A stretch of DNA of 64,000 nt from Streptomyces showdoensis (lineage in GTDB: Bacteria; Actinomycetota; Actinomycetes; Streptomycetales; Streptomycetaceae): NCBI RefSeq assembly GCF_039535475.1, contig NZ_BAAAXG010000002.1, positions 248,001 through 312,000 of the forward strand, written 5' to 3'. Both the position numbers and the translations under genes were made by a program. The notes under the pieces are model-generated. The model made no database searches and had not been told where the DNA came from. It worked only from the letters and a program-made list of their open reading frames with translations. This document shows, piece after piece, positions 37,500 through 46,515 of this stretch (positions are counted from its first letter, which is position 1; each line of letters begins with the position of its first letter).

Positions 37500-37533
37500 C
37501 CCCCACCCGTCGGGGTGGGGAAGACCCCACCCC
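37500..37533 (+). promoter_or_regulatory. Leader with two mutually exclusive hairpins before the desaturase gene
   Basis: Segment B (GGGGTGGGG, 37512-37520) can pair either with segment A (CCCCACCC-type, 37500-37508) or with segment C (CCCCACCCC, 37525-37533, AAGA loop). It lies about 130 bases before the desaturase ATG. The arrangement resembles an attenuator but could be chance in G+C-rich DNA. Confidence 0.4.
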
Positions 37534-37663
37534 CGCCCGAGGGCCGCCCCCCGAGCGGGCCCGGGTGGTGCCGCCATGGCCCGGTCCGAGTGCTCATCCG
37601 TACGTTTCTACAAGCCGCCGCGACCCACGCTGCGGCTCCTTCCACGGACCCCGGAGCCCCGCC

Positions 37664-38770
37664 ATGTCCCAGGCCACCGCGACGCTCGCCGCGCCCCTCG
37701 CGGCCCCCGACCCGCGCCCCGCCCGCCGTCACGGCAAGGGCGGCGGCAGCGAGTTCGCCCCGCTGCTGCGCAGCATCAAGGAGCAGGGGCTCCTCGACCG
37801 CCGGCCCGGCTGGTACGCCCGGGGCATCCTGGTCAACCTCCTCGGCATCGCCGCCGTGATCGGCGGACTCGTCCTCCTCGGCCCGTCCTGGTGGGCGCTG
37901 CTCCTCGCCGTGCCGCTCGCGCTGCTCTCCGCCCGCGTCTCCTTCGTCGGCCACGACGCCGGCCACGCGCAGATCACCGACCGGCGCGGCCTCGGCCGGG
38001 CCATCCAGCTCGTCCACGCCAACCTGCTCCTGGGCATGAGCCGCGAGTGGTGGAACGACAAGCACAACCGCCACCACGCCAACCCCAACCACCTCGACAA
38101 GGACCCGGACGTGGCCGCCGACGTCCTCGTCTTCGCCGCCCACCAGACCGGCGGACGCACCGGTCTGCGCCGCTGGCTCACCCGCCACCAGGCCTGGCTG
38201 TTCTTCCCGCTGACGACCCTGGAGGGCATCGCCCTCAAGGTGTACGGGGTCCAGGCGCTGCTCTCCAAGGAGGGCCCGTACCGCACCCGGCGCGAGCGGC
38301 TCGTCGAGGGCGGACTGCTCCTCGCGCACCTCGCCGGGTACGCCACGCTGCTCCTGACCCTGCTGAACCCGCTGCAGGCCCTGGCCTTCGCGCTGATCCA
38401 CCAGATGCTGCTCGGCGTGCACCTGGGCATGGCCTTCGCCCCCAACCACAAGGGGATGGAGATGCCGGACGCCCACCCGGACGGCGACTCGTGGGGCCAT
38501 CTGCGCCGCCAGGTGCTGACCTCCCGCAACATTCGCGGCGGGGCGCTCACCGACTGGTTCCTCGGCGGTCTCAACTACCAGATCGAGCACCACCTCTTCC
38601 CCAGCATGCCGCGCCCGCACCTGCGCCTCGCCCAGAGCGCGGTCCGCGCGCACTGCGCCGAACTCGGCATCCCGTACACGGAGACCGGCTTCGTCGAGTC
38701 GTACCGCCAGGCGCTCGGGCATCTGCACGAGGTCGGAGCACCCCTCCGGGCCGCGGACCGCGTCGCATAG
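37664..38770 (+). CDS. Membrane fatty acid desaturase
   Basis: 368 residues, four main membrane helices. The three histidine boxes of the acyl-lipid/front-end desaturase family are present: HDAGH (about residue 104), HNRHH (about 140), and QIEHH (about 305); the QxxHH third box is typical of front-end or fatty-acid delta desaturases. It would introduce a double bond in membrane acyl chains using a diiron centre and reduced ferredoxin. GGAG is about nine bases before the ATG. The MOSC gene follows 41 bases downstream and may share the transcript. Confidence 0.92.
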   Translation: MSQATATLAAPLAAPDPRPARRHGKGGGSEFAPLLRSIKEQGLLDRRPGWYARGILVNLLGIAAVIGGLVLLGPSWWALLLAVPLALLSARVSFVGHDAGHAQITDRRGLGRAIQLVHANLLLGMSREWWNDKHNRHHANPNHLDKDPDVAADVLVFAAHQTGGRTGLRRWLTRHQAWLFFPLTTLEGIALKVYGVQALLSKEGPYRTRRERLVEGGLLLAHLAGYATLLLTLLNPLQALAFALIHQMLLGVHLGMAFAPNHKGMEMPDAHPDGDSWGHLRRQVLTSRNIRGGALTDWFLGGLNYQIEHHLFPSMPRPHLRLAQSAVRAHCAELGIPYTETGFVESYRQALGHLHEVGAPLRAADRVA

Positions 38771-38811
38771 GGTCGAGTGGCGCGGCATCCGAGGAGAGGG
38801 GACTCCACGTC

Positions 38812-39468
38812 ATGAGCGATACGAGCACGGCCACGAGCGTCACGAGCGGCACGAACGGCACGAGCGGCACGGACGCCGACGCGCGCACCGGCACCGGCGC
38901 GGGCGCGGGCGGCTCGGAGGCCACGGGCCGGGCCACCGTCACGACGGTCAGCAGCAACGGCGTCTACTCGTTCACCAAGCCCAACCGGGAGAGCATCAGG
39001 CTCCTCGCCGGCCTGGGCGTGGAGGGGGACGTGCACGCCGGGGTCACCGTCAAGCACCGCTCGCGGGTGGCCAAGGACCCGACCGTGCCCAACCTGCGCC
39101 AGGTCCACCTGATCCACGGCGAGCTCTTCGACGACGTGGCCCTCGCCGGCTTCGACGTGGCCCCCGGCGCGCTGGGGGAGAACGTCACCACCCGGGGCAT
39201 CGACCTGCTCGGCCTGCCGACCGGTACCCGGCTCCACCTGGGTGCCGAGGCCGTCGTGGAGGTCACCGGGCTGCGCAACCCGTGCGCGCAGATCGACGGT
39301 TTCCGGCACGGACTGCTGAAGCAGGTCCTCGGCCGGGACGAGGAGGGCCGGATCGTCCGCAAGGCGGGCATCATGTCGGTCGTCCTGGCCGGCGGGGAGG
39401 TGCGTCCCGGCGACGCGATCCGCGTCGAGCTGCCGCCGGAGCCGCACCGGCCGCTGGAGCAGGTCTGA
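38812..39468 (+). CDS. MOSC-domain protein (molybdenum cofactor sulfurase C-terminal type)
   Basis: 218 residues. A Thr/Ser/Gly-rich N-terminus (about 1-45) precedes the MOSC domain: GLGVEGDVHAG, NLRQVHLIHGELFDDV, GALGENVTTRGIDLLGLP, and LRNPCAQIDGF with the conserved Cys in the N-P-C motif. MOSC domains bind or carry sulfur/molybdopterin; this stand-alone form is close to YiiM/YuaD-type proteins that detoxify hydroxylated bases, though the substrate is not known. GAGGAGAGGGG precedes the ATG by about ten bases. Probably co-transcribed with the desaturase gene. Confidence 0.9.
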   Translation: MSDTSTATSVTSGTNGTSGTDADARTGTGAGAGGSEATGRATVTTVSSNGVYSFTKPNRESIRLLAGLGVEGDVHAGVTVKHRSRVAKDPTVPNLRQVHLIHGELFDDVALAGFDVAPGALGENVTTRGIDLLGLPTGTRLHLGAEAVVEVTGLRNPCAQIDGFRHGLLKQVLGRDEEGRIVRKAGIMSVVLAGGEVRPGDAIRVELPPEPHRPLEQV

Positions 39469-39736
39469 CCGTCGGGGCGGGCCGGTCGGGGCGGGCCCCT
39501 GTCGGGGCGGAACGGCCGGGTCCGGTCGACGTGGGCCAGGGCGAGCCGGCGTGGGTCCGGTCACACCGAGGAGGGTTCGGCCCCCGTCCTTGAGGGGCTT
39601 ACCGGATGGCCGGATTCCGACCGGTTCGGGTGAACTGAAGGCTACGTGCTGGTAACTTGCGCGAGTTGATCAAGGTCGGGGGCCCGCTCCGCGGTGCCGC
39701 CCGGCCTGAGCCACTCCCCATTTCCAAGGAACCACA

Positions 39737-41329
39737 TTGGCACGCACCGTCCGCACGACGGCCCTGGCCCTCACGCTCTCCTTCGCCCTGCTGCCGGCCG
39801 CCCCGGCGTCCGCCGCATCGCCCTCCCCGACCCCGCGCCTGGACGCCGTCGAGCAGTCCCTGCGCCAGGTCTCCCCGGGTCTTGAGGGCTCCGTCTGGGA
39901 GCGCACCGCCGGGAACCGCCTGGGCGCCTCCGCCCCCGGCGGCTCCGACTGGCTGCTCCAGACCCCCGGTTGCTGGGGCGACCCCTCCTGCGCCGACCGC
40001 CCCGGCTCCCGCCGCCTGCTGGAGAAGGTGCGCGAGGACATCGCGCAGGCACGGCAGAGCGTCGACATATCCACCCTGGCCCCGTTCCCGAACGGCGGCT
40101 TCCAGGACGCGATCGTGGCGGGCCTGAAGGAGGCGGCGCGGAAGGGCAACCGGCTCCAGGTGCGCGTCCTCGTCGGCGCGGCGCCGGTCTACCACGCCAA
40201 CGTGATCCCGTCCTCCTACCGCGACGAGCTGGTCGCCAAGCTGGGTCCGGACGCCGCGGACATCACGCTCAACGTGGCCTCCATGACGTCCTCGAAGACC
40301 GGCTTCTCCTGGAACCACTCCAAACTGGTGGTCGTGGACGGCGAGTCGGTCATCACCGGCGGCATCAACAGCTGGAAGGACGACTACCTGGACACCACCC
40401 ACCCGGTGAACGACGTCGACCTCGCGCTCTCCGGCCCGGCGGCGGGTTCCGCGGGCCGCTACCTCGACGCCCTGTGGGACTGGACCTGCAAGAACAAGAG
40501 CAGCTGGAGCAGCGTCTGGTTCGCCTCCTCCAACGGCGCCGGCTGCCTGCCCACCCTGCCCCGGACCACCGCCCCGGCGGCCGTCGGCGACGTCCCCGCG
40601 ATCGCGGTCGGCGGCCTCGGCGTCGGCATCCGGCAGAGCGACCCGGCCTCGCCCTTCAAGCCCGCGCTGCCGGACGCCTCCGCCGCCAAGTGCGGCCTGA
40701 CCGGCCGGGACCACACCAACGCCGACCGGGACTACGACACGGTCAACCCGGAGGAGAGCGCCCTGCGCGCGCTGGTCGCGAGCGCGACCGAGCACGTCGA
40801 GATCTCGCAGCAGGACCTGAACGCGTTCTGCCCGCTGCTGCCCCGGTTCGACATCCGGCTCTACGACACCCTGGCCGCGAAGCTGGCCGCCGGGGTGAAG
40901 GTCCGCATCGTCGTCAGCGACCCGGCCAACCGGGGTGCCGTCGGCAGCGGCGGCTACTCCCAGATCACGTCGCTGTCCGAGGTGAGCGACGTCCTGCGGG
41001 CCCGCCTCAAGCTCCTGACGGGCGACGACCGGAAGGCGCGCACGGCCATGTGCCAGAGCCTCCAGCTCGCCTCGTTCCGCGCCTCCGACAAGGCCACCTG
41101 GGCGGACGGCAAGCCGTACGCGCAGCACCACAAGCTGGTCTCGGTGGACGACGCGGCCTTCTACATCGGCTCGAAGAACCTGTACCCGTCCTGGCTCCAG
41201 GACTTCGGCTACGTGATCGAGAGCCCGGCCGCCGCCCGCCAGCTCGCGGACAGCCTGCTCGCCCCGCAGTGGAAGTACTCGCAGGCGACCGCCACGTACG
41301 ACTACGCGCGCGGCGTCTGCCAGGGCTGA
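39737..41329 (+). CDS. pld: Secreted phospholipase D (Streptomyces type)
   Basis: 530 residues. Signal peptide 1-27 (PAAPASAAS). Two HKD motifs: [18 protein letters not shown] (about 195) and [19 protein letters not shown] (about 470), with the [19 protein letters not shown] segment and Cys spacing typical of Streptomyces PLD enzymes that hydrolyse or transphosphatidylate phosphatidylcholine outside the cell. TTG 39737 has AAGGA about seven bases upstream. The 268-base upstream gap contains a GTTCACCCG stretch on the minus strand that is weakly PHO-box-like, but only one unit is seen. Confidence 0.93.
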   Translation: MARTVRTTALALTLSFALLPAAPASAASPSPTPRLDAVEQSLRQVSPGLEGSVWERTAGNRLGASAPGGSDWLLQTPGCWGDPSCADRPGSRRLLEKVREDIAQARQSVDISTLAPFPNGGFQDAIVAGLKEAARKGNRLQVRVLVGAAPVYHANVIPSSYRDELVAKLGPDAADITLNVASMTSSKTGFSWNHSKLVVVDGESVITGGINSWKDDYLDTTHPVNDVDLALSGPAAGSAGRYLDALWDWTCKNKSSWSSVWFASSNGAGCLPTLPRTTAPAAVGDVPAIAVGGLGVGIRQSDPASPFKPALPDASAAKCGLTGRDHTNADRDYDTVNPEESALRALVASATEHVEISQQDLNAFCPLLPRFDIRLYDTLAAKLAAGVKVRIVVSDPANRGAVGSGGYSQITSLSEVSDVLRARLKLLTGDDRKARTAMCQSLQLASFRASDKATWADGKPYAQHHKLVSVDDAAFYIGSKNLYPSWLQDFGYVIESPAAARQLADSLLAPQWKYSQATATYDYARGVCQG

Positions 41330-41369
41330 CGGAGACAGGGTCCGGCCGACCCGCCCGGTCCGTGCGGCC

Positions 41370-41438
41370 TTCCCGGCCCTCCCGGTCCTCCCGTCCCTCC
41401 TGGTCTTCCTGGTCTTCCCGGTCTTCCCGGCCCTCCGG
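41370..41438. repeat. Pyrimidine-rich imperfect repeat tract
   Basis: Imperfect repeats of about nine bases (variants of TTCCCGGTC and CTCCCGGTC) fill the gap between convergent genes ending at 41329 and 41439. Long one-strand pyrimidine bias; no hairpin terminator is visible. Confidence 0.6.
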
Positions 41439-41825
41439 TCAGTGCCTGCGCTGCCCGGAGGGGCCCACCAGAAGCGCTTCGGAGACCAGGCGGACGCCCC
41501 GGGAGAGCCGGCCCAGCTGGTCGAGCTCGGTGGCGTACATCCGGATCGTGTTCTCGATGACCACCTCGGCCACGCCCATCCTCGGCAGCTCGGCCCGGCT
41601 CGTCTGGAGGGCCGCGCGCACCGTCCGCATCTCGTGCTGGAGCTGCAGCTGCACGTGCCGGGTGAGCACGGCGGGGTGGCGGGTCAGCGTCGAGTAACCG
41701 CCGTAACGGGCCGGGAGGAGGTCGCGCATCCAGCGGGTCGCGGTGCGCTCCCAGTCGTGCGTGCCGGGGGCCTTGACCTGGAGGGGCCAGTCGGGGCTGC
41801 GCGTGAGGGTGGCCGTCTGGGACAT
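41439..41825 (-). CDS. Small conserved protein of unknown function
   Basis: 128 residues, soluble, helical after residue 45. Visible features are an N-terminal SPDWPLQVKAPGTHDWER segment, a Tyr/Gly-rich ARYGGYSTLTRHP turn, and two amphipathic helices (HVQLQLQHEMRTVRAALQ and VVIENTIRMYATELDQLG). I do not recognise a family. ATG 41825 is chosen over GTG 41834; only a weak GGAA-type site precedes it. An energetic hairpin (41873-41909) and two AT-rich palindromes (42.05-42.10 kb) lie in its upstream region, so it is probably regulated. Confidence 0.65.
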   Translation of the reverse strand: MSQTATLTRSPDWPLQVKAPGTHDWERTATRWMRDLLPARYGGYSTLTRHPAVLTRHVQLQLQHEMRTVRAALQTSRAELPRMGVAEVVIENTIRMYATELDQLGRLSRGVRLVSEALLVGPSGQRRH

Positions 41826-41872
41826 TCTCGTCACTTCCGAGGGGTGTCGAAGCTCTGATCGAGACAGTGGGA

Positions 41873-41909
41873 GGCGGCCTCGGCCCAGGGGGGGTTGGCC
41901 GAGGCCGCC
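41873..41909 (-). promoter_or_regulatory. Leader hairpin upstream of the 41.8-kb gene
   Basis: Perfect 13-base arms GGCGGCCTCGGCC (41873-41885) and GGCCGAGGCCGCC (41897-41909) with an 11-base G-rich loop, about 50 bases before the ATG at 41825. By position it may be an attenuator, or a terminator for transcripts arriving from the RpiR gene. Confidence 0.55.
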
Positions 41910-42048
41910 ACGGGCGCTCCTCCGAGGGATCCATGAGCCTTGAACGTCACCCGGTCCCGCCGCGAGGAGGTGCGACGCGCTGGGTGGCTGATCGACGAGG
42001 ACGTGGGGTCGTCCTCCCTGGCTCCTGACGGATCCGGAACGCCGCAGT

Positions 42049-42096
42049 CAGTAAATATATTTACTGTCGAGTACGCAAGGGTATGAAAAATTTCAT
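42049..42096. promoter_or_regulatory. Pair of AT-rich palindromes, candidate operators
   Basis: CAGTAAATATATTTACTG (42049-42066) is a perfect 18-base palindrome. ATGAAA-AA-TTTCAT (42083-42096) is an inverted repeat with a two-base centre. They sit in an AT-rich patch between the RpiR gene end and the unknown gene at 41.8 kb. TGAAA...TTTCA-like sites are plausible for RpiR-family repressors, which is inference. Confidence 0.55.
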
Positions 42097-42159
42097 GCAG
42101 GAGCGGGTCCTGAATACCCCTCTGCGGAGACACGGCCTCCGCGGCCTCCGGAGCTGCCG

Positions 42160-43143
42160 CTAGAGGAAGAATCCGTGCTGGTCAGCGGCCTGCTCATACT
42201 GTTCGAGCCGGGCCTGGGTCCGCTCCGGGTCGGCGTCGGCCATGGCCTGGAGCAGGGCGGCCGAGAGCATCCCGGGAGCCGCGTACGAGTCGAAGACCAG
42301 CCGGGAACCGGTCCCCGCGGTCAGCACCACGTCGGCCTCCTCGACCAGCGGGCCGACCGTCGGGTCGGTGATCAGCACCACCCGCAGGCCGGTGCTCCGG
42401 GCGGCCCGCAGGGCGGCCAGGGTCTCGTTGGCGTGCCGCGGCATGGCGAAGGCCAGCACCCACTCGCCGCCGGCCGCCCGGGCCTGGAGCAGCGCGTCGT
42501 AGGCCACGCTGCCGCCCCGGGTCACGAGGCGGACGTCGGGGTGGATGCGGCGGGCCGCGTACGCGAAGTACTCCGCGAGCGACACCGAGATCCGCAGGCC
42601 CAGGACGGTCAGCGGCACCGAGCGCGCCAGCTCGCGGCCGATCTCGAGGACCTGGTTGGTGTCGGCGAGGAGGCGGCGGACGTTCTCCAGGTTCTCGATC
42701 TCGGCGTCGACGGCGGCCTGGAGCTCGTTCTGCCGGATCTGCTCGCGCGTGTCGGGGGTGCCGGCCACCGCGCTCAGGGCGATGGGCTGCAGCGCGTCGC
42801 GCAGGGCGGGATAGCCGCTGAAGCCGAGGGAGACGGCGAACCGGGTCACCGAGGGCTGGCTGACGCCGACGCGCTCGGCGACCTCGGTGATGGAGAGGAA
42901 GGCGGCCTCGGTGAGGTGGTCGATCAGGTACTGGGCGATCCGCCGCTGACCGGGGGAGAGTCGGTGTCCGTCGAAGAGCGCGAGCAGCCGGTCGGCGGGC
43001 GCCTTCTCCTGCCCCCGGCGGGGTCCCGCCGGGCGTGATCGCGGCCGCCTGTGCGCGTGCCTGCTGCCCCGATGACACCGGCGGACCTCCCTCTCAGTCG
43101 CTCGTGTTCCAACATAGCCCACGCCCCGCAGGCGGATGATCAT
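42160..43143 (-). CDS. RpiR/MurR-family regulator with HTH and SIS domains
   Basis: Helix-turn-helix: HRLSPGQRRIAQYLIDHL ... FLSITEVAERVGVSQPSVTRFAVSLG; then a SIS sugar-phosphate-binding domain (VPLTVLGLRISVSLAEYFA, LVTRGGSVAYDALLQ, and SRLVFDSYAAPGML). Such proteins control amino-sugar or sugar-phosphate catabolism. The in-frame start at 43143 gives 327 residues, but codons before about 43017 (TGT, CAT, CGA, TCA, AGG) are atypical. A GTG at 43078 with AGGGAGG seven bases upstream begins MSSGQQARAQAAAITPGG in another frame and would join the body if one G were absent from the G5 run at 43012-43016. So the N-terminus may be frameshifted. No murQ or transporter gene is adjacent. Confidence 0.85.
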   Translation of the reverse strand: MIIRLRGVGYVGTRATEREVRRCHRGSRHAHRRPRSRPAGPRRGQEKAPADRLLALFDGHRLSPGQRRIAQYLIDHLTEAAFLSITEVAERVGVSQPSVTRFAVSLGFSGYPALRDALQPIALSAVAGTPDTREQIRQNELQAAVDAEIENLENVRRLLADTNQVLEIGRELARSVPLTVLGLRISVSLAEYFAYAARRIHPDVRLVTRGGSVAYDALLQARAAGGEWVLAFAMPRHANETLAALRAARSTGLRVVLITDPTVGPLVEEADVVLTAGTGSRLVFDSYAAPGMLSAALLQAMADADPERTQARLEQYEQAADQHGFFL

Positions 43144-43176
43144 TGCGCCGTGCGGGGCGGGGCCGGCGGGCGACCA

Positions 43177-44544
43177 TCACTCCACGGAGCAGGAGTTGAC
43201 CACGTCGCCGTCGGCCGGCCGGGCGATCACGTGGTCCGCGGGCGGCGTCACGTCCCGCTCGACCCACCGGGTCAGCGCGGTGAACGCCGAGCGGTAGCAG
43301 GGCAGGATCGGCCGCAGCCGGTCCGGGTACGTGTCGTACAGCCCGTCGGTGTGGGTGCCGTCCTGGACCGTGTAGAAGCGGTGCAGCGCGCCCCGCCCCC
43401 GTCCGTCGATCATCCGCGCGTACACGTCCGAGTCGGTGGCGACCGGCAGCAGCGTGTCCAGGTCGCCGTGCAGCGTGATCAGCGGCTTGCCGATCCGGCC
43501 GGTCAGCGCCACCTTGGCGACCGCCCGGTGCACCGAGGCCGGCCGGGACGCGTAGTCGTACGCGGCGTCCGACGCGCACGGCGCGAGGATCTCCGGCACG
43601 GTGGTGCCGGCCGTCGCGCCGGGGCACTTCGGGTCGTACGAGGGGTCGAACTCCGCCCGGAACATCTTCTGCGTCAGACCCCAGTAGGCCTTCTCGTGGT
43701 ACGGCCACAGGAAGCGCGAGCCGGGCGCGAAGCCGGCGCGGAGCAGGTCCTCGTCCGTGGCCGTGCCGAAGGTCCGGGCCACGGTGACCGGGAGGCTGGT
43801 GAGGAGGTTGGGGCCGCGGGTGGTCCACAGCACGCCCTCCCAGTCGACGCCGCCGTCGTACAGCTCGGGCCGGTTCTCCAGCTGCCAGCGGGTCAGATAG
43901 CCGCCGTTGGAGATGCCCGTCATGTACGTGCGGCGCGGGGCCTTCCCGTAGCGCTGGCGCACCGCCCTCTTCGCCGCCTTGGTCAGCTCGGTCACCCGGC
44001 GGTTCCATTCCGCGACCGCGTCGCCCGGCTCCCGCCCGTCCGTGAAGAAGTCGGCGCCCGTGTTCCCCTTGTCCGTGGCGGCGTACGCGAAGCCCTGGGC
44101 CAGCACCTGGTCCGAGACGATCGTGTCCGCGGAGTACTGCCGACGGGTGCCCGGGGCGCCCGTGACGACCAGGCCGCCGTTCCAGTCGTCGGGCAGCCGG
44201 ATCACGAACTGCGCGTCGTGGGCCCAGCCGTGGGTCGCGTTGGACCGCGAGTCGTCGGGGAAGTACCCGTCGATCTGGACGCCCGGGACCCCGGACGGAT
44301 GGCGCGTCCCCTTCGCCGAGAGCCCCGCCTGGTCGCCCATGTCGGTGTACGGCGTGCCGGCGAGCCCCGCGGTCGTCAGGTCCGGCAGGCACGCCGACTC
44401 CTGGCGCTCCGCCCCCGGCACCTGCAGTCGCTCCTGTCGGGCGCAGTGCCCGGGGACCTGCGCCCCGGCGGGAGCCGCGGGCCCGAGGACGGTCAGCCCC
44501 GTCAGGAGCGCGGCGAGCAGGGGGACGCCTTGGGACGGGCGCAT
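43177..44544 (-). CDS. Secreted tannase/feruloyl esterase-like alpha/beta hydrolase
   Basis: 455 residues. Signal peptide 1-28 (APAGAQVPG). The catalytic Ser is in GISNGGYLTRWQ (about 200), the Asp in LHGDLDTLLPV (about 365), and the His in QDGTHTDGLYD (about 405), a Ser-Asp-His triad. Paired Cys residues (near 34/52, 305/325, and 425/453) fit disulfides in an exported enzyme. Overall pattern follows Streptomyces proteins labelled tannase/feruloyl esterase family; the true ester substrate is unknown. GGAGG six bases before the ATG. Confidence 0.8.
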   Translation of the reverse strand: MRPSQGVPLLAALLTGLTVLGPAAPAGAQVPGHCARQERLQVPGAERQESACLPDLTTAGLAGTPYTDMGDQAGLSAKGTRHPSGVPGVQIDGYFPDDSRSNATHGWAHDAQFVIRLPDDWNGGLVVTGAPGTRRQYSADTIVSDQVLAQGFAYAATDKGNTGADFFTDGREPGDAVAEWNRRVTELTKAAKRAVRQRYGKAPRRTYMTGISNGGYLTRWQLENRPELYDGGVDWEGVLWTTRGPNLLTSLPVTVARTFGTATDEDLLRAGFAPGSRFLWPYHEKAYWGLTQKMFRAEFDPSYDPKCPGATAGTTVPEILAPCASDAAYDYASRPASVHRAVAKVALTGRIGKPLITLHGDLDTLLPVATDSDVYARMIDGRGRGALHRFYTVQDGTHTDGLYDTYPDRLRPILPCYRSAFTALTRWVERDVTPPADHVIARPADGDVVNSCSVE

Positions 44545-44722
44545 GGTGGGCCTCCGGGGGTGACGACGGTACGGGCGCCCGGCGCGCTGCGGGCGCCGGC
44601 GCGCGCCGTGGTGCGTCGGCGTACACCGCGGCGCGCCGCCACATCCTGCGCGGCACCCCCGGTCACCGGACCATGGGCCCGGGCCACACCTCGGCCTCCG
44701 CCGACATGTGGACCGCGGGCAC

Positions 44723-44779
44723 CCTCGCGCCGGGCCCCGTGCCGTCTCCTCGCGCCGGGCCCCGTGCCGTCCCCTCGCG
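44723..44779. repeat. 25-base tandem repeat, two copies plus a partial
   Basis: Copies at 44723-44747 and 44748-44772 differ only in the last base; CCTCGCG follows at 44773-44779. The unit contains CGCGCCGGGCCCCGTG. It lies between the tannase-like gene start and the end of the unknown gene that begins at 45709. Confidence 0.75.
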
Positions 44780-44804
44780 TCGTCCCCTCGTCTTCCCCGG
44801 GCGC

Positions 44805-45709
44805 CTACGAGGGCCGGACCGCCATCGCGTCGAGCGCTTCGAGGAGCGCGGGCAGCTTCGGCCCCGGGGTCACCGGAAGCACCTCGTTCGGCGCGTCGTC
44901 GAGGAGGACGAAGGCCATGTCACCGGTCCGCGCCACCAGCGACCAGCCGGGCCCGTCGGCGCGCAGGGTCCGCGCGTCGCCCCGGCGAAGCTGGACCGGA
45001 CCCGGCCGACGGGCGGAGCCTCCTCCAGGTAGGCGCCGAGTTCGGCAAGCGCCCGGCGCACCCCGGCGGAGGGGCCGGGCACGGGCACGGGGGAGCCGCC
45101 GGCCGCGGCGGCATCCGAGCCCGCCGCGGCGTCCCCGCCCGGGGCTCCCGTTCCGCCCCCACCCCTGGCCACAGTGCCGGCCCCGTCCCCGGCCCCTTCC
45201 GTCCCGGCGTCCATCCGCCCGCGCCACTCGGCCCACTGAAGGGCCACCATGTCCGCGCCGAGCCGCCGCTGGGCCGGCCCCCACCCGTTCTCGTCCGGCG
45301 GCGAGAGCGGCTCCAGGGAGCCCTCCTCCGGCGCGGGATCGTGGGGCGCCGGAAGGCCGTGCGCGGCGGCGGCGACCGCGAGCGGCCAGCCGGGGAGCGC
45401 GGAGACGACCGAGCGCTCGTCGGGGGAGAGGTCGTACGGCATCCCGCAGTCCCAGGTGGAGATGGCCACGGCGACCAGCGACACGTCGTCGACGACCACG
45501 GTCCACCGGGCGCCCGTGCCGTCCTGCCCGAGCACGAGCCCGTAGCCCTCGGCGTACGGTGCGAGGCCCAGGGAGGCACAGGCGGCCGGGTAGTCGTCGC
45601 CGAGCACGGTCGGGAACCGCGCGGGCGTCAGCAGCGCCGCCGTCAGCACGAACAGCGCGTCGTCGTCGCCGTCCTCCGCGCCGGGCACGGCGGATTCCGC
45701 TCCACTCAC
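44805..45709 (-). CDS. Unknown actinobacterial protein, frameshifted in its last quarter
   Basis: GTG 45709 has GGGGAGG five bases upstream. The first frame encodes MSGAESAVPGAEDGDDD, a LFVLTAALLTPARFPTVLG helix, and a WTVVVDDVSLVAVAIS core, then a Gly/Ala spacer and ALAELGAYLEEAPPVGRVR. At 44994-45001 the frame changes: adding one G to the coding strand continues VQLRRGDARTLRADGPGW, DMAFVLLDDAPNEVLPV and PGPKLPALLEALDAMAV, stopping at 44805; without it the tail is Arg/Trp-rich nonsense. Intact length would be about 301 residues. I do not recognise the family; no membrane or secretion signal. The lesion may be real or a sequencing error. Confidence 0.7.
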
Positions 45710-45942
45710 GTGAGCCTCCCCATCTGGTCGTCGGCGCACCCTAACCAGCCGGTAACCTGCCCGTCGAGAGGAATGCAGTGTGACCTGCGCGGATGAGGAA
45801 CGGCTACGTCCCCCGTCCGCATCCCCTGCAAGCTGACCAGCGGTACGCGAGGCGTACCGCAGCCGGCCCGGAGGCGTTGCGAGGTCAGGGGAGCGCGGCT
45901 TCACGAGGAGTGCTCCACCGAGCCGCCGAGCGCTCCGCCTCG

Positions 45943-46464
45943 TCAGCGCAGTGTCTTGCTCCAGCTTCCGTTGACCTCCACCGCGTCCGCGTAACCGTAG
46001 GAGCCGTAGAGGCCTGCTCCGGCGGGTTCGAGGGCCAGGATGGGCTCACCCCGTCCGCTGGTCTTGCGGTAGACCACCACGAAGGACCCGATCATCGGGA
46101 AGTCCCGCAGGAACTGCTTGATGATGTCCCGGCAGGAGTGGCAGGGGCCCTTGTCCGTGACGAGCTGGATCTCGCCACCGGTGACCTGCGCCAAGATCTG
46201 GTTCAGGTACTGGTCGTCAGGGCAGCCGAGCCGCTCCAGGACCATGTTGGCCAGGAGGTTGATGGTCTGCCGCTCCGGATCCTTGTTGTGCATGTAGTTG
46301 CCCGCGTTCACGCCCTTGGGGTCGGGCAGCCCGTGGTAGTAGGTGCTCCCGACCACGGTGGTGCCCGACGTGCGCTGGAGCGTTCCTTCGAGGTCGGGAC
46401 CTGCGGTGAAGGAGAGACGGAACTTCAAGGTCGCCTCGTTGAGGTATGCGGCTGCCGTGGTCAC
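45943..46464 (-). CDS. Deaminase-superfamily protein of the bacterial toxin type
   Basis: 173 residues. After an N-terminal beta segment (YLNEATLKFRLSF), the core runs GVNAGNYMHNKDPERQTINL, then the ANMVLERLG helix, GGEIQLVTDKGPCHSCRD with the zinc-binding PCxxC, and IIKQFLRDFPMIGSFVVVYR. The Glu in DPERQ with the following helix and the PCxxC helix match the layout of BURPS668_1122/Toxin_deaminase-like domains, in which the usual H-A-E is replaced by x-x-E. It may deaminate a nucleotide or nucleic acid base. No secretion domain or obvious immunity gene is next to it. GTG 46464 has GGAG five bases upstream; a longer start at 46572 would overlap direct repeats. Confidence 0.7.
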   Translation of the reverse strand: MTTAAAYLNEATLKFRLSFTAGPDLEGTLQRTSGTTVVGSTYYHGLPDPKGVNAGNYMHNKDPERQTINLLANMVLERLGCPDDQYLNQILAQVTGGEIQLVTDKGPCHSCRDIIKQFLRDFPMIGSFVVVYRKTSGRGEPILALEPAGAGLYGSYGYADAVEVNGSWSKTLR

Positions 46465-46515
46465 GTGTACTCCGTCCGCTGATGGGGCTGGGTCCGGAAC
46501 ACCGTGACACACGCC

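Noticed and set aside
39600..39736. PHO box before the secreted phospholipase D gene
   Set aside because: Only one GTTCACCCG unit is visible; a PhoP site needs at least two direct repeats in register.
41831..42133. A 100-codon ORF upstream of the 41.8-kb gene
   Set aside because: Atypical codon use, it covers the palindromes and hairpin, and no recognisable domain; more likely a regulatory leader.
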